From NCBI GenBank assembly GCA_038116945.1, contig JAYOEY010000016.1, forward strand, positions 14,919-78,918: a stretch of 64,000 nt of DNA, given 5' to 3'. The notes under the pieces were generated by a model. The model made no database searches. It saw nothing but the letters and a program-made list of their open reading frames with translations, and had not been told where the DNA came from. How positions within the stretch are numbered: the stretch's first letter is position 1; every line of letters starts with the position of its first letter. Positions 42,871 through 51,426 of the stretch are shown piece by piece. The translations under genes were made by a program, and so were the position numbers. This stretch comes from JAYOEY01 sp038116945. Its GTDB lineage: Bacteria; Pseudomonadota; Alphaproteobacteria; MPNO01; UBA2964.

Positions 42871-44961
42871 ATGATCAAAAAATCCCCACCTATCGCCAAA
42901 CGGCACGAAAAGACGGAAGATCGGTTCGGCCGAACGCTGACGGACTCGTACGCCTGGCTGAAAGACGAGGATTGGCAACGCGTGATGCGCGAGCCGGAAG
43001 CGCTCGATGCCGATATTCGAGCCCACCTCGAAGCCGAAAACGCCTGGACGGATCATGTCCTGGCGCCGATTGAGAAGCTCCGAGAAACCCTGTTTGAAGA
43101 ACTCAAGGGGCGGATCAAGGAAGACGATTCCACCGTGCCCGCCCCCGATGGCCACTGGGAATATTACCGGCGGTTCGAAACCGGCAGGCAATACCCCCTC
43201 TTCTGCCGTCGGCCACGCTGCGGCGATACGGGCGAGCAGGTTCTGATCGACGGCAACGCAGAGGCGGAAGGCGAGAAATTCTTTTCCGTCCACAGCGCGG
43301 AACACTCGCCCGACCACCGGCTGCTGGCCGCCGCCATCGACCGCAACGGCTCGGAATACTGCACGATCGAGATCCGGAATCTGGAAACCGGGGAGACCCT
43401 GCAGGAACGTCTGGCGGATGCGCTCGGCGACGTTTCGTTCTCATCCGATTCCGGTACGCTTTTCTATACCGTTCTGGACGAGAACCATCGCCCCTGCCGC
43501 ATCATGCGTCATGCGATCGGCGCCGATCCGGCATCGGACGTCGTCATGCACGACGAAAGCGATCCGGCCTTCTACGTCAGCACCGGCAAGACCGAAAGCG
43601 GCCGTTTCATCCTGATCGACGCCCATGATCACTCGGATACGTCCCAGGTCCACGCGATCGACGCCGCAGCCCCCGAAACGCCGCCACGGGTTCTTTGGAA
43701 AAAGGAAACCGGCGTCACCTGCGATTTCAGCGACCGCGGCGACCGGTTCCTGATCCGGACCAATGCCGGCGGCGCCGTCGATTTCAGGATCGTCGAAGCG
43801 CCCGTCGAAGACCCGTCACCGGAAAACTGGACGGAAATCGTACCCCACAGGGAAGGATGCCTGATCCGCTCCATGCTGGTGTTCGAGGAGTATCTGGTGC
43901 GGCTGGAGCGCGAAAACGCCCTGCCCCGCATCGTGATCCGCGCGTTCGCGACCGGCGACGAGCACGCCATCGATTTCGACGAGGAAGCCTACGACCTGTC
44001 GCTGATGCCGGGCTACGAATTCGCGACCGAGACGCTCCGCTTCGCCTATTCTTCGCCCACGACGCCGCAGCGCGTATACGACTACGACATGGCGACCCGC
44101 CAACGCACCCTGCGCAAGGAACAGGAAATTCCGTCGGGGCACGACCCTTCCCGCTATGTCTGCCGCCGGCTTTTCGCCAAGAGCCACGACGGCGCGGATG
44201 TGCCGGTAACCGTCCTGCACGCCCGGGACACCGCCCTCGACGGCTCGGCACCGGCATTTCTCTACGGCTACGGTTCCTACGGCATCTCCATGCCGGCTTC
44301 CTTTTCGCCGCACGTATACAGCCTGGTCGACCGCGGGTTCGTCTACGTCATCGCCCATATCAGGGGCGGCACCGAGCGCGGCCGCGGCTGGTATCTCGAC
44401 GGCAAGCTGAAGAACAAGAAGAACACGTTCCTCGATTTCATCGCCTCGGCGGAAACGCTCATCGCCAAAAACTTCACCTCGGCAGGAGCCATTGTCGCGC
44501 AGGGACGCTCCGCGGGCGGCATGCTGATGGGAGCGGTTGCCAACATGCGGCCCGATCTGTTCCGCGCCTTGCTCGCCGAGGTTCCCTTCGTCGATGTGAT
44601 CAACACCATGTCGGACGAGACGCTGCCGCTCACACCGCCCGAATGGGTCGAATGGGGCGACCCGATCCGCGACGAGGACGCATTCAACGATATGGTCGAT
44701 TACTGCCCCTACACCAACATCGCCGACCGCCCCTACCCCAACGTGCTGGCGACGGGCGGGCTGACCGACCCGCGCGTTACCTACTGGGAACCGGCGAAAT
44801 GGGCGGCGAAGCTGCGTCATCACAACACGGCCGACACCCACATTCTGTGCTGGATCAACATGGAAGCGGGCCATGGCGGCGCGTCCGGGCGTTTCGACCG
44901 GCTGAAGGAGATCGCGCTGTCTTACGGGTTCGCCCTGATGGTGTCCGGCAAGACCGGCTGA
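42871..44961 (+). CDS. ptrB: Oligopeptidase B (prolyl oligopeptidase family S9A)
   Basis: A 696-residue cytosolic serine peptidase. The N-terminal part and beta-propeller (about 1-410) start with IAKRHEKTEDRFGRTLTDSY. The catalytic domain has AQGRSAGGML (nucleophile Ser), GLTDPRV (Asp) and MEAGHGG (His). RGGTERGRGWYLDGK and the acidic pair near the substrate-specific region fit oligopeptidase B, which cleaves after Arg or Lys in short peptides. It couples to the next gene by a TGATG overlap. Confidence 0.92.
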   Translation: MIKKSPPIAKRHEKTEDRFGRTLTDSYAWLKDEDWQRVMREPEALDADIRAHLEAENAWTDHVLAPIEKLRETLFEELKGRIKEDDSTVPAPDGHWEYYRRFETGRQYPLFCRRPRCGDTGEQVLIDGNAEAEGEKFFSVHSAEHSPDHRLLAAAIDRNGSEYCTIEIRNLETGETLQERLADALGDVSFSSDSGTLFYTVLDENHRPCRIMRHAIGADPASDVVMHDESDPAFYVSTGKTESGRFILIDAHDHSDTSQVHAIDAAAPETPPRVLWKKETGVTCDFSDRGDRFLIRTNAGGAVDFRIVEAPVEDPSPENWTEIVPHREGCLIRSMLVFEEYLVRLERENALPRIVIRAFATGDEHAIDFDEEAYDLSLMPGYEFATETLRFAYSSPTTPQRVYDYDMATRQRTLRKEQEIPSGHDPSRYVCRRLFAKSHDGADVPVTVLHARDTALDGSAPAFLYGYGSYGISMPASFSPHVYSLVDRGFVYVIAHIRGGTERGRGWYLDGKLKNKKNTFLDFIASAETLIAKNFTSAGAIVAQGRSAGGMLMGAVANMRPDLFRALLAEVPFVDVINTMSDETLPLTPPEWVEWGDPIRDEDAFNDMVDYCPYTNIADRPYPNVLATGGLTDPRVTYWEPAKWAAKLRHHNTADTHILCWINMEAGHGGASGRFDRLKEIALSYGFALMVSGKTG

Positions 44962-45713
44962 TGGCTCCGGCCCCGACAGAGGATTTCTCCGGCCGGAGCT
45001 TCAACGCCAAGGCCGACGCCCGCGAAACCATCTGGCAGGCGCTGACCGAGCACCGGCTGGCGCGCTTTCCGTTTCCGGTGCGGGGCCGGATTCCCAACTA
45101 CAAGGGCGCGGAAGCCGCCGCGAGGCATCTTTTCACGCTTGCACCTTGGCGGGACGCCAAATTCCTCAAAATCAACCCGGATTCACCGCAGAAGCCGGTC
45201 CGCATTGAGGCGCTCCGGCGGGGCATTACCTATTTTATGCCGACGCCGCGCCTCAAGGCCGGTTTCCGCAAATTCGATCCCGCGCGCATCCCGCCCGACA
45301 AGTTCGCCGAGGCGGCGGCGCTCTCTACCTCGGAAAGATGGGGCGAGCTAATTCCGCTTGAGGACATGCCGCAGGTCGACGCCATCGTGACAGGTTCGGT
45401 CGCCGTTACGCGGACCGGTAAGAGATGCGGCAAGGGCGAAGGCTACAGCGATATCGAATTCGCCATCCTGCGCGAACTCGGCCACCGCGCCGTCCCGGTG
45501 GCGACGACCGTTCACGACATCATGGTGGTGGACGATTTCCCCGCCGATCCGACCGACCTGCCGCTGTCGGCCATCGCAACACCCGAGGCCGCATTCGAAA
45601 TCGCCCTTCCCTTCCCCGCGCCCGACGGCATCGACTGGAGCCGCCTCACCGCCCGGGATATCGAGGACATGCCGGTCCTGAAGGACCTCAAGGCCCTCGG
45701 AAAGAACGGGTAA
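44961..45713 (+). CDS. 5-formyltetrahydrofolate cyclo-ligase-like protein
   Basis: A 250-residue protein from ATG 44961, overlapping the peptidase stop by one base. It has the cyclo-ligase fold with FLKINPDSPQKPVRIEALRR, ITYFMPTPRLKAGFRKFDPA and a GKGEGYSDIEFAIL nucleotide/folate segment; this last matches the G-x-G-x-G-Y-x-D motif of the family. It is longer than the 190-residue enzyme and closer to methenyl-THF synthetase-domain proteins, so its role in folate salvage is likely but not certain. Confidence 0.8.
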   Translation: MAPAPTEDFSGRSFNAKADARETIWQALTEHRLARFPFPVRGRIPNYKGAEAAARHLFTLAPWRDAKFLKINPDSPQKPVRIEALRRGITYFMPTPRLKAGFRKFDPARIPPDKFAEAAALSTSERWGELIPLEDMPQVDAIVTGSVAVTRTGKRCGKGEGYSDIEFAILRELGHRAVPVATTVHDIMVVDDFPADPTDLPLSAIATPEAAFEIALPFPAPDGIDWSRLTARDIEDMPVLKDLKALGKNG

Positions 45714-45834
45714 TACGAAAAATTTGCCTGAATTCCGCCACAAATTCGCCATTGGCCCGGCGGCTTTGCATTGCTAATCTCCGGGCCACGGGCAGGCATG
45801 CGTTTGTCGCCCGCCCTTAACAGGAGGTATTTTT

Positions 45835-47148
45835 ATGGGATCACTGAAACAATTTTCCGCTGCGGCGCTGGCCGTAGCCGTCGGGCTCGGGATCGCGGCG
45901 CCGTCCGCTTCCGCCGACGAGGTTGAGGATTTTTACAAGGGCAAGCGCCTGAAAATGATTGTCGGCTCCGGTGCCGGCGGCGGCTACGACGTCTACGCGC
46001 GTCTCGTCGCGCGTCATATCGGCAACCATATTCCGGGCAACCCGACCATGATCGTACAGAACATGACGGGCGCCGGCGGCATCATCGGTGCGAACTTCGT
46101 GTTCAATGCCGCGCCGAAAGACGGTTCGGTCGTCGCCGGGCTGCAACGCTCGGTTCCGCTGGTCCAGCTGATGGGCCAGAAGGGTCCGAAATTCAAGGCG
46201 GCGGAACTCAACTGGCTGGGCAGCCTCGCCAAGGAAGCGGGCGTCTGCGCAGTCGCCAAACGCACCGGGGTTACCTCGTTCAGCGGCCTGTTCGGCAAGC
46301 AGCTGACCTTCGGCGGCACCGGCCCGAACTCCACAGAATTCTGGCCGGCGCTTCTGCGCAACACGATGGGCGCCAACATGAAGCTGATCCGTGGCTATCC
46401 GGCTACGCCGCAGATTCACCTGGCGATCGGCCGCGGCGAGCTCGACGGCGTTTGCCAGAGCTGGGCCTCGTTCAACGAGCAGGCCAAGCACATGCTCAAT
46501 GACGGCAGCATCGTCCCGCTGGTCCAGATTTCGCTTCACCCCGACCCGCAGATGAGCAAGCTCGGCGTGCCGCTGCTGAGCGACGTCCTGACCAAGGACC
46601 AGCTCGCCAAGGGCGTCACTCTGGAAGATGCAAAGCTTTACTTCCAGCTGACGGTGATCCCGCCGGTATTCGGTCGTCCGTTCGCCATGGCGGCGGAAGT
46701 GCCGAAGGCGCGTGTTGCCGCGATGAAAAAGGCGTTCGCGGCGATGACCAAGGATCCCAAGTTCCTGGCCGACGCCAAGCGGATCAAACGCGATATCGAG
46801 TACGTATCGGGTGACGAGATCGAAAAGATCCTGAAGGATCTGTCGAAGACCCCGACCGCCAAGATGGCGGCCCTGCAGGAAATGTTCAAGTTCAAGGGTC
46901 CCGTCGAGAAGGTCGAACTGCCGATCGTCGTCGATACCGGCAAGGTCGTGCGGATTCAGCGGAAAGGCCGCCAGATCACCATCGATGTCAGCGGCAAGAA
47001 AAACCGGGCGAACGTGTCCGGCAGCCAGACCGAAGTCATGATCGACGGCAAGAAGGCCAAGCGCGGCGCCATCAAGGAAGGCATGACCTGCTCGTTCCAC
47101 TATTATGGCCACAACACCCAGGCCAAGAAGCTCGACTGCAAGAGCTGA
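45835..47148 (+). CDS. TTT-type (Bug family) solute-binding protein with extra C-terminal domain, orphan
   Basis: A 437-residue exported protein with an AGGAGG ribosome site, a signal peptide (AAALAVAVGLGIAAPSASAD) and the Bug-type loops FYKGKRLKMIVGSGAGGGYD and QNMTGAGGIIGANFVFN. Two cysteines occur in the body. The canonical domain ends near residue 355; a further 80 residues (from VEKVELPIVVDTGKVVR to HNTQAKKLDCKS) form a beta-rich basic tail I do not recognise. No TctAB genes adjoin it, and a terminator follows directly. Confidence 0.85.
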   Translation: MGSLKQFSAAALAVAVGLGIAAPSASADEVEDFYKGKRLKMIVGSGAGGGYDVYARLVARHIGNHIPGNPTMIVQNMTGAGGIIGANFVFNAAPKDGSVVAGLQRSVPLVQLMGQKGPKFKAAELNWLGSLAKEAGVCAVAKRTGVTSFSGLFGKQLTFGGTGPNSTEFWPALLRNTMGANMKLIRGYPATPQIHLAIGRGELDGVCQSWASFNEQAKHMLNDGSIVPLVQISLHPDPQMSKLGVPLLSDVLTKDQLAKGVTLEDAKLYFQLTVIPPVFGRPFAMAAEVPKARVAAMKKAFAAMTKDPKFLADAKRIKRDIEYVSGDEIEKILKDLSKTPTAKMAALQEMFKFKGPVEKVELPIVVDTGKVVRIQRKGRQITIDVSGKKNRANVSGSQTEVMIDGKKAKRGAIKEGMTCSFHYYGHNTQAKKLDCKS

Positions 47149-47177
47149 GCTTACTCACAGGTCGAAAGACACCCCCC

Positions 47178-47204
47178 CCCCCGGGCTTCGGCCCGGGGGT
47201 TTTT
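47178..47204 (+). terminator. Rho-independent terminator after the orphan TTT binding protein
   Basis: CCCCCGGGC / GCCCGGGGG (47178-47186, 47191-47199) with a TTCG tetraloop, then five T (47200-47204). A run of extra C precedes the stem, so the exact C count is worth confirming in raw reads. Confidence 0.9.
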
Positions 47205-47226
47205 CTTTGCCAGCGCCAGGCCTGTG

Positions 47227-48177
47227 TCAGGCCGCTTCCTTGCAGGCGATGCAAATCTGTTCCACGTGACGATGATCGGTCCCGCAGCACCCGCCGAGAA
47301 CCGCAAGATTCGGCAGGCGATCGAGCAACGCGCGATACTGCCCGCCGAGTTCTGCCGGATTGCCATCGTCGAGCTCGGTGGAATTGTCCAGCTCTTCGTG
47401 GCTCTTGGTCGAAGCATTGGCGCGCAGCCCGCGTATCCGATCCATCCATGATCCGCCGTCCAGCACCGTATCGAAATGCGTCGGGTGGGCGCAGTTAATC
47501 ATGTAATAGACCGGACCGTTGCCGGTCGCCGCGTCGACTTCCTCGATCGCTTCACGAAGCGCCTGTCCGCTCGGCAGCCGTCCGTCGATCTCGGTTGTAA
47601 ACGACATCACGACGGGCATGCCGGCGTTCTGCGCCGCCCTGGCGATACCGATGGCCTCGCCGGCGTGGGTCATGGTGAGGGTCGTCACCACATCCGCGCC
47701 CGCCGCCTCGAAAGAAGCAATCTGGGCGGCGTGATAGTCTGCGGCCTGATCGGGCTGCATCAGCATCTCGGGGCTGTAGCCGTCGCCGCGGGGGCCGATA
47801 TTGCCGCTGACGACCATCGGCGAACTGGCGGTCTCCAGCTCGTCACGCAAGTCGTTCAGAAAAGCGACGCAATCTCGATTGACGCGATCCAGAGCATCGG
47901 CGTCGTAACCGAGCTTTGCCCCCCAGTCGCGATTCGCCCGCCAGGTCGGCGTTTCCATGACAAACCCGAGACCGGCCCCGGTAGCAATTTCGACATGACG
48001 CCGCATATATCTGTCGATATGCGCCCGCCCTTCCGCTGTATCCATCAAGGGAAAGGCGGCAAATTCGGGCAGGTCTACGCCCTGCTGAAAAACCAGGAAG
48101 GTTTCCATCCCGCTATCGGTCAAAAAAAGCTTGCCGTTCATCTGCGGCAACGCCTGTCTGTGTTTTCCCGCTGCCAT
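47227..48177 (-). CDS. Homocysteine S-methyltransferase-domain protein
   Basis: A 316-residue zinc-dependent methyltransferase barrel. It has FLTDSGMETFLVFQQG, ETPTWRANRDWG, SGNIGPRGDGYSPEM, and the zinc ligands Cys in INCAHP and the pair in LGGCCGTDHRHV. Family members methylate homocysteine using S-methylmethionine or betaine-like donors, or transfer methyl groups from other sulfonium or methylated compounds. It is divergent from a TetR gene with a palindrome-rich 217-bp region between. The donor is not determinable. Confidence 0.87.
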   Translation of the reverse strand: MAAGKHRQALPQMNGKLFLTDSGMETFLVFQQGVDLPEFAAFPLMDTAEGRAHIDRYMRRHVEIATGAGLGFVMETPTWRANRDWGAKLGYDADALDRVNRDCVAFLNDLRDELETASSPMVVSGNIGPRGDGYSPEMLMQPDQAADYHAAQIASFEAAGADVVTTLTMTHAGEAIGIARAAQNAGMPVVMSFTTEIDGRLPSGQALREAIEEVDAATGNGPVYYMINCAHPTHFDTVLDGGSWMDRIRGLRANASTKSHEELDNSTELDDGNPAELGGQYRALLDRLPNLAVLGGCCGTDHRHVEQICIACKEAA

Positions 48178-48261
48178 TGTCGGTCTCCATCAGTTGCAGT
48201 ACGGACATAGTCATGCCGCAGACCCCGCAAACAAAATAGCCAACTTGTGGTCCACCTTGGA

Positions 48262-48287
48262 GAATTCACTGGAAAACAAGTGAATTC
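48262..48287. promoter_or_regulatory. Inverted repeat GAATTCACT-N8-AGTGAATTC, possible operator
   Basis: A perfect 9-bp inverted repeat (48262-48270, 48279-48287) in the divergent region between the methyltransferase gene and tetR, 84 bp from the methyltransferase start codon. It may be an operator for that gene or a second regulator site. Confidence 0.45.
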
Positions 48288-48348
48288 AGCCACTTGGATA
48301 CTTTATACGGATCGATTCCGGAGGGCGGTCCAGACGCCCATGACGGTC

Positions 48349-48369
48349 AACTGTACCTTTGGTACAGTT
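48349..48369. promoter_or_regulatory. Palindromic TetR-type operator
   Basis: AACTGTACC-TTT-GGTACAGTT is a perfect 9-bp dyad around three bases, 25 bp before the TetR start codon. The size and position fit an autorepression operator. Confidence 0.75.
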
Positions 48370-48394
48370 CCGCAACGCGGTAAGGATATTCCCC

Positions 48395-49027
48395 ATGGCC
48401 GGCCAGACGCAGCGACGAACGGATACAAGGGATCAGATTCTGGATGCAGCCGAAACCGGCGTCCTGGAGAAGGGATTCGCCGGTACGTCCATTGACGAAC
48501 TGATCTCCGCCGTCAGCATAACCAAGAGCGGGTTTTTCTATCATTTCAGGGACAAGAGCGAACTCGCCCAGGGTCTTCTGGAGCGCTACATTGAGCGCGA
48601 AGACGAGCTGTTCGACGACCTTTTCAAACGGGCGGACGAGCTTCACGAGGATCCGCTTCACGCCTTTCTGATCTGGCTGAAACTGCTGTCGGAAATGATG
48701 GCAGACCTGCCAGCAGGGCATCCCGGCTGCCTCGTCGCTGCATACTGTTATCAGGACCGGCTGTTCGACCGGAAAGTCCGTGATCTCAACGCAACCGCCG
48801 TTCTCAACTGGCGCAAACGGTTCCGCGAACGGCTCGACCTGATTGCCCAACGGTATCCGCCACGCATCAATGTCGACCTCGACGACGTTGCAGACATGCT
48901 TTCGGCGGTAGCGGATGGCAGCATCATCCTCGCCAAGGCAGTCGGCGAGAAGGAAATCCTGCCCAAGCAGGTCCTGCTGTATCGCGAATTCATCCGGACC
49001 CTGTTTCTGGGGACCGGGCGGAACTGA
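48395..49027 (+). CDS. TetR/AcrR family transcriptional regulator
   Basis: A 210-residue regulator from ATG 48395 (AAGGA eight bases upstream; the longer frame runs through the operator). The N-terminal helix-turn-helix reads TRDQILDAAETGVLEKGFAG and TSIDELISAVSITKSGFFYH. The C-terminal ligand domain holds a Cys-rich segment GHPGCLVAAYCYQDRL. A palindrome directly upstream suggests autorepression. The divergent methyltransferase gene is the likely second target. Confidence 0.92.
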   Translation: MAGQTQRRTDTRDQILDAAETGVLEKGFAGTSIDELISAVSITKSGFFYHFRDKSELAQGLLERYIEREDELFDDLFKRADELHEDPLHAFLIWLKLLSEMMADLPAGHPGCLVAAYCYQDRLFDRKVRDLNATAVLNWRKRFRERLDLIAQRYPPRINVDLDDVADMLSAVADGSIILAKAVGEKEILPKQVLLYREFIRTLFLGTGRN

Positions 49028-49087
49028 AGGAAGCTGCCAGGGCATGATCCGCTTTAGCGGAATCGCACCGGCCCGCTTGAAAACGCC

Positions 49088-49489
49088 TTAACCCTCGTGA
49101 TGGTTTCCCTTATCGGAATCCAGCAGTTCGATCACGTTGCGGTCCGGATCGTGAAAATAGGCGCTCCGGCCGGTAAAGGTGGCGTCGCCGTGCCGTTCTT
49201 CCGACTTGAAAACCCGGATGCCCTTTTCTTCCAGGTATTCCAGCGCGCGGTCATATTCGTCCGAGTCCACGTAGAACGCCGTATGAATGTCGTGGCTGTC
49301 GCCAGGGTTGGGATCCACCGGGTTTTCCGAGTATGTCAGCACGAAATAATCGCTCTCGTTCTTGCAGAAAACCATATGCGGGTTCTCGCGCACGAAATCG
49401 AACCCGAGCGTATTGATGTAGAAATCCTTGGATGCCTCCAGGTCCTTCACCGGAATGGTGAAATGGGTCAGCCCCTTCATCTTGATCAT
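49088..49489 (-). CDS. VOC family protein
   Basis: A 133-residue VOC protein: MIKMKGLTHFTIPVKDLEAS (first His ligand), FYINTLGFDFVRENPHMVFC, then SHDIHTAFYVDSDEYDRALE with the second His, and a C-terminal SAYFHDPDRNVIELLD with the Glu ligand. All three metal-ligand positions look present. It resembles extradiol-type and glyoxalase-like enzymes. It follows the TRAP operon on the same strand after 39 bp and may be its last member; the substrate is unknown. Confidence 0.85.
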   Translation of the reverse strand: MIKMKGLTHFTIPVKDLEASKDFYINTLGFDFVRENPHMVFCKNESDYFVLTYSENPVDPNPGDSHDIHTAFYVDSDEYDRALEYLEEKGIRVFKSEERHGDATFTGRSAYFHDPDRNVIELLDSDKGNHHEG

Positions 49490-49528
49490 AAGCGCCTCCT
49501 TTTAGTGGCCGAAATTCTGGCGCTTTCG

Positions 49529-50845
49529 CTATAGCAGCGCAAGGCTGAGCCAGGGAAAGGCGATGATCAGGATCAGCACCAGCAGCATGATCACCGCAAA
49601 CGGGAACGCGCCGGTAAAGATATGCCTGAGCGTAATCGAAGGATCCCGGATCGTACTCTTGATGGTGAAACAGGATATCCCCAAGGGTGGGGTCAGAAGA
49701 CCGATCTCCGCGCCGATCACGGTGACGATCCCGAACCAGACGATATCGCCGCCCAGCGCTTCCACCGACCCCAGGAACAGAGGCACCACGATCAGGATGA
49801 TCGACGCGGTCTCGATGATGGTGCCGAGCGCTACCATCAGGATGACGTAGATCACCATCAACCCGGTCAGCCCCAGATCCATGCTCGTCAGCCATTCGCT
49901 GAACAAGGTCGGAAGCGCTGCCACTCCAAGCATGCGGCTGTACATCGAGGCCGAGATGATCAGGAACAGGATCGCGGCCGTGATGTGGCCGGTTTCAACC
50001 AGCACGCGCCACAACCCCCGCCAGGTCAGGCGCCGCTTGGCCAGTCCGATGGCGAGCGCGCCGGCGGATCCGGCGGCGCCGGCTTCCTCCGGCGAGAACC
50101 AGCCCGAATAGATGCCTCCCAGCACGACGACGACCAACCCCGCGACCGGCAGCAGAAGCATGACAATTTCCCGTGTGCTCATTTCGGGCGGCGCTTCTTC
50201 TTCGGAGCGCGTGAGCGATTCGCCGATAAAGGACGGCCTGACATAGGACATCACAAGGATGCCGAGGATGAAGGCTGTCGCCAGCAGGACGCCGGGAATA
50301 AAACCGGCGATGAACATGTCTCCCACGGACCGTTCGGCGACGATGGCGAAGATGATCAGCATCGCCGACGGCGGAATCAGCATGCCGAGGACGGAACTAC
50401 CCGCCACGACGCCGACCGAAAACGGCCGCGAATAGCCGAACCGGCGCATTTCGGGGACGGCGATCCGGGTAAACACGGACGCCGATGCGATCGAAGACCC
50501 GGTTATGGAGGCAAACAGCGCGTTTGCCGCGACCGTCGCCATGCCCAGGCCGGCGCGCACCCGGCGGAACATCTGGTCCGCCACCTTGTAGACGTCGGCG
50601 CCGAGACCGATTTCGCTGGAAACGATCCCCATCAGTGCGAACAGCGGTACGTTCGCGAAGACCTCGTGCGCGATCGTGTCATGGGTCGCCGCCGTCAGCA
50701 GGCTGATCGCCACATCGATGTTGCCGCGATAGATCCAGACCCCGATGAAGGAAACCAGCCCCAGCGCCACCGCGACATGAATGCCCGTATAGATCAGGAC
50801 AAGGATCAGGAGAACCGACGCGATTCCGACCTCGACGCCGATCAT
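49529..50845 (-). CDS. dctM: TRAP transporter large permease (DctM)
   Basis: A 438-residue membrane protein with about 12 helices. DctM hallmarks are ALMGIVSSEIGLGADVYKVA, TGSSIASASVFTRIAVPEMR, a re-entrant hairpin AGSSVLGMLIPPSAMLIIFA, and PLFLGSVEALGGDIVWFGIV. It carries out Na-coupled uptake of the ligand delivered by DctP. It overlaps dctQ by four bases and closes the transporter operon. Confidence 0.94.
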   Translation of the reverse strand: MIGVEVGIASVLLILVLIYTGIHVAVALGLVSFIGVWIYRGNIDVAISLLTAATHDTIAHEVFANVPLFALMGIVSSEIGLGADVYKVADQMFRRVRAGLGMATVAANALFASITGSSIASASVFTRIAVPEMRRFGYSRPFSVGVVAGSSVLGMLIPPSAMLIIFAIVAERSVGDMFIAGFIPGVLLATAFILGILVMSYVRPSFIGESLTRSEEEAPPEMSTREIVMLLLPVAGLVVVVLGGIYSGWFSPEEAGAAGSAGALAIGLAKRRLTWRGLWRVLVETGHITAAILFLIISASMYSRMLGVAALPTLFSEWLTSMDLGLTGLMVIYVILMVALGTIIETASIILIVVPLFLGSVEALGGDIVWFGIVTVIGAEIGLLTPPLGISCFTIKSTIRDPSITLRHIFTGAFPFAVIMLLVLILIIAFPWLSLALL

Positions 50846-51420
50846 GACGCCTCGCTTCCGCTGTCGGGCGAATGCGGCGCGCGCATGGCCCGGACATGGC
50901 CGGCCAGCAGCACGAGAAACTGGACCATGGTTACGAACACCCCGACCACGATGATCAGCGCGATAGGCCAGACGGGCGCCGTGAACATGCCTTCGACGCC
51001 GATATAGTAATTCTTTTTCCAGGACTCCCCGAGATAGGGGATGCTGCCAAGCAGGATAATGATCATGAAGGCCGCGCCCAGAATCTGGGTGACGATCCCC
51101 ATGACATGCGCAATGGCGGGCCGGCGCAGCATGACCTGGTTGAACAGCCCGTCGGACCGCGTCAGGACGCTGCGCCTGAGCGAATCCGCAAGCTGCATGA
51201 AAACGATGCCGATGATCGAAATCTCGATCATCTCGATGACGCCGATGATCGGCGAGTTGAAGGCCGACCTTCCGATCGCCTCGACATTGATCAGGATCAT
51301 GAGCACGACGATCCAGCAGGAGCCCGCGGCGTTCATGCCGCTGACGACCCCGCCGAACAGGCGAAGCGGGGCGCCTTCCCGGCGCCCCGCCCTGTCCTCT
51401 GACTTACCTGGTTCGGACAA
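50842..51420 (-). CDS. dctQ: TRAP transporter small permease (DctQ)
   Basis: A 192-residue protein, four helices (SCWIVVLMILINVEAIGRSA, VIEMIEISIIGIVFMQLA, and two near the C-terminus). The start at 51420 gives about 30 hydrophilic leader residues, coded by a strong GC hairpin; a start nearer MNAAGSCW cannot be excluded. It pairs with DctM. It begins six bases after the dctP stop. Confidence 0.9.
   Translation of the reverse strand: MSEPGKSEDRAGRREGAPLRLFGGVVSGMNAAGSCWIVVLMILINVEAIGRSAFNSPIIGVIEMIEISIIGIVFMQLADSLRRSVLTRSDGLFNQVMLRRPAIAHVMGIVTQILGAAFMIIILLGSIPYLGESWKKNYYIGVEGMFTAPVWPIALIIVVGVFVTMVQFLVLLAGHVRAMRAPHSPDSGSEAS
51366..51390 (-). other. Strong GC hairpin just after dctP, within the dctQ 5' region
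   Basis: GCGGGGCGCC and GGCGCCCCGC (51366-51375, 51381-51390) form a perfect 10-bp stem with a 5-base loop. It lies 37 bases past the dctP stop. No T tract follows. It may stabilise the dctP message or limit downstream expression. Confidence 0.6.
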
Positions 51421-51426
51421 GAAAGA

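Noticed and set aside
45841..47112. 423-codon minus-strand open frame
   Set aside because: Antisense to the TTT binding protein.
49622..51007. 461-codon plus-strand open frame
   Set aside because: Antisense to dctM; HDRQ-rich artefact.
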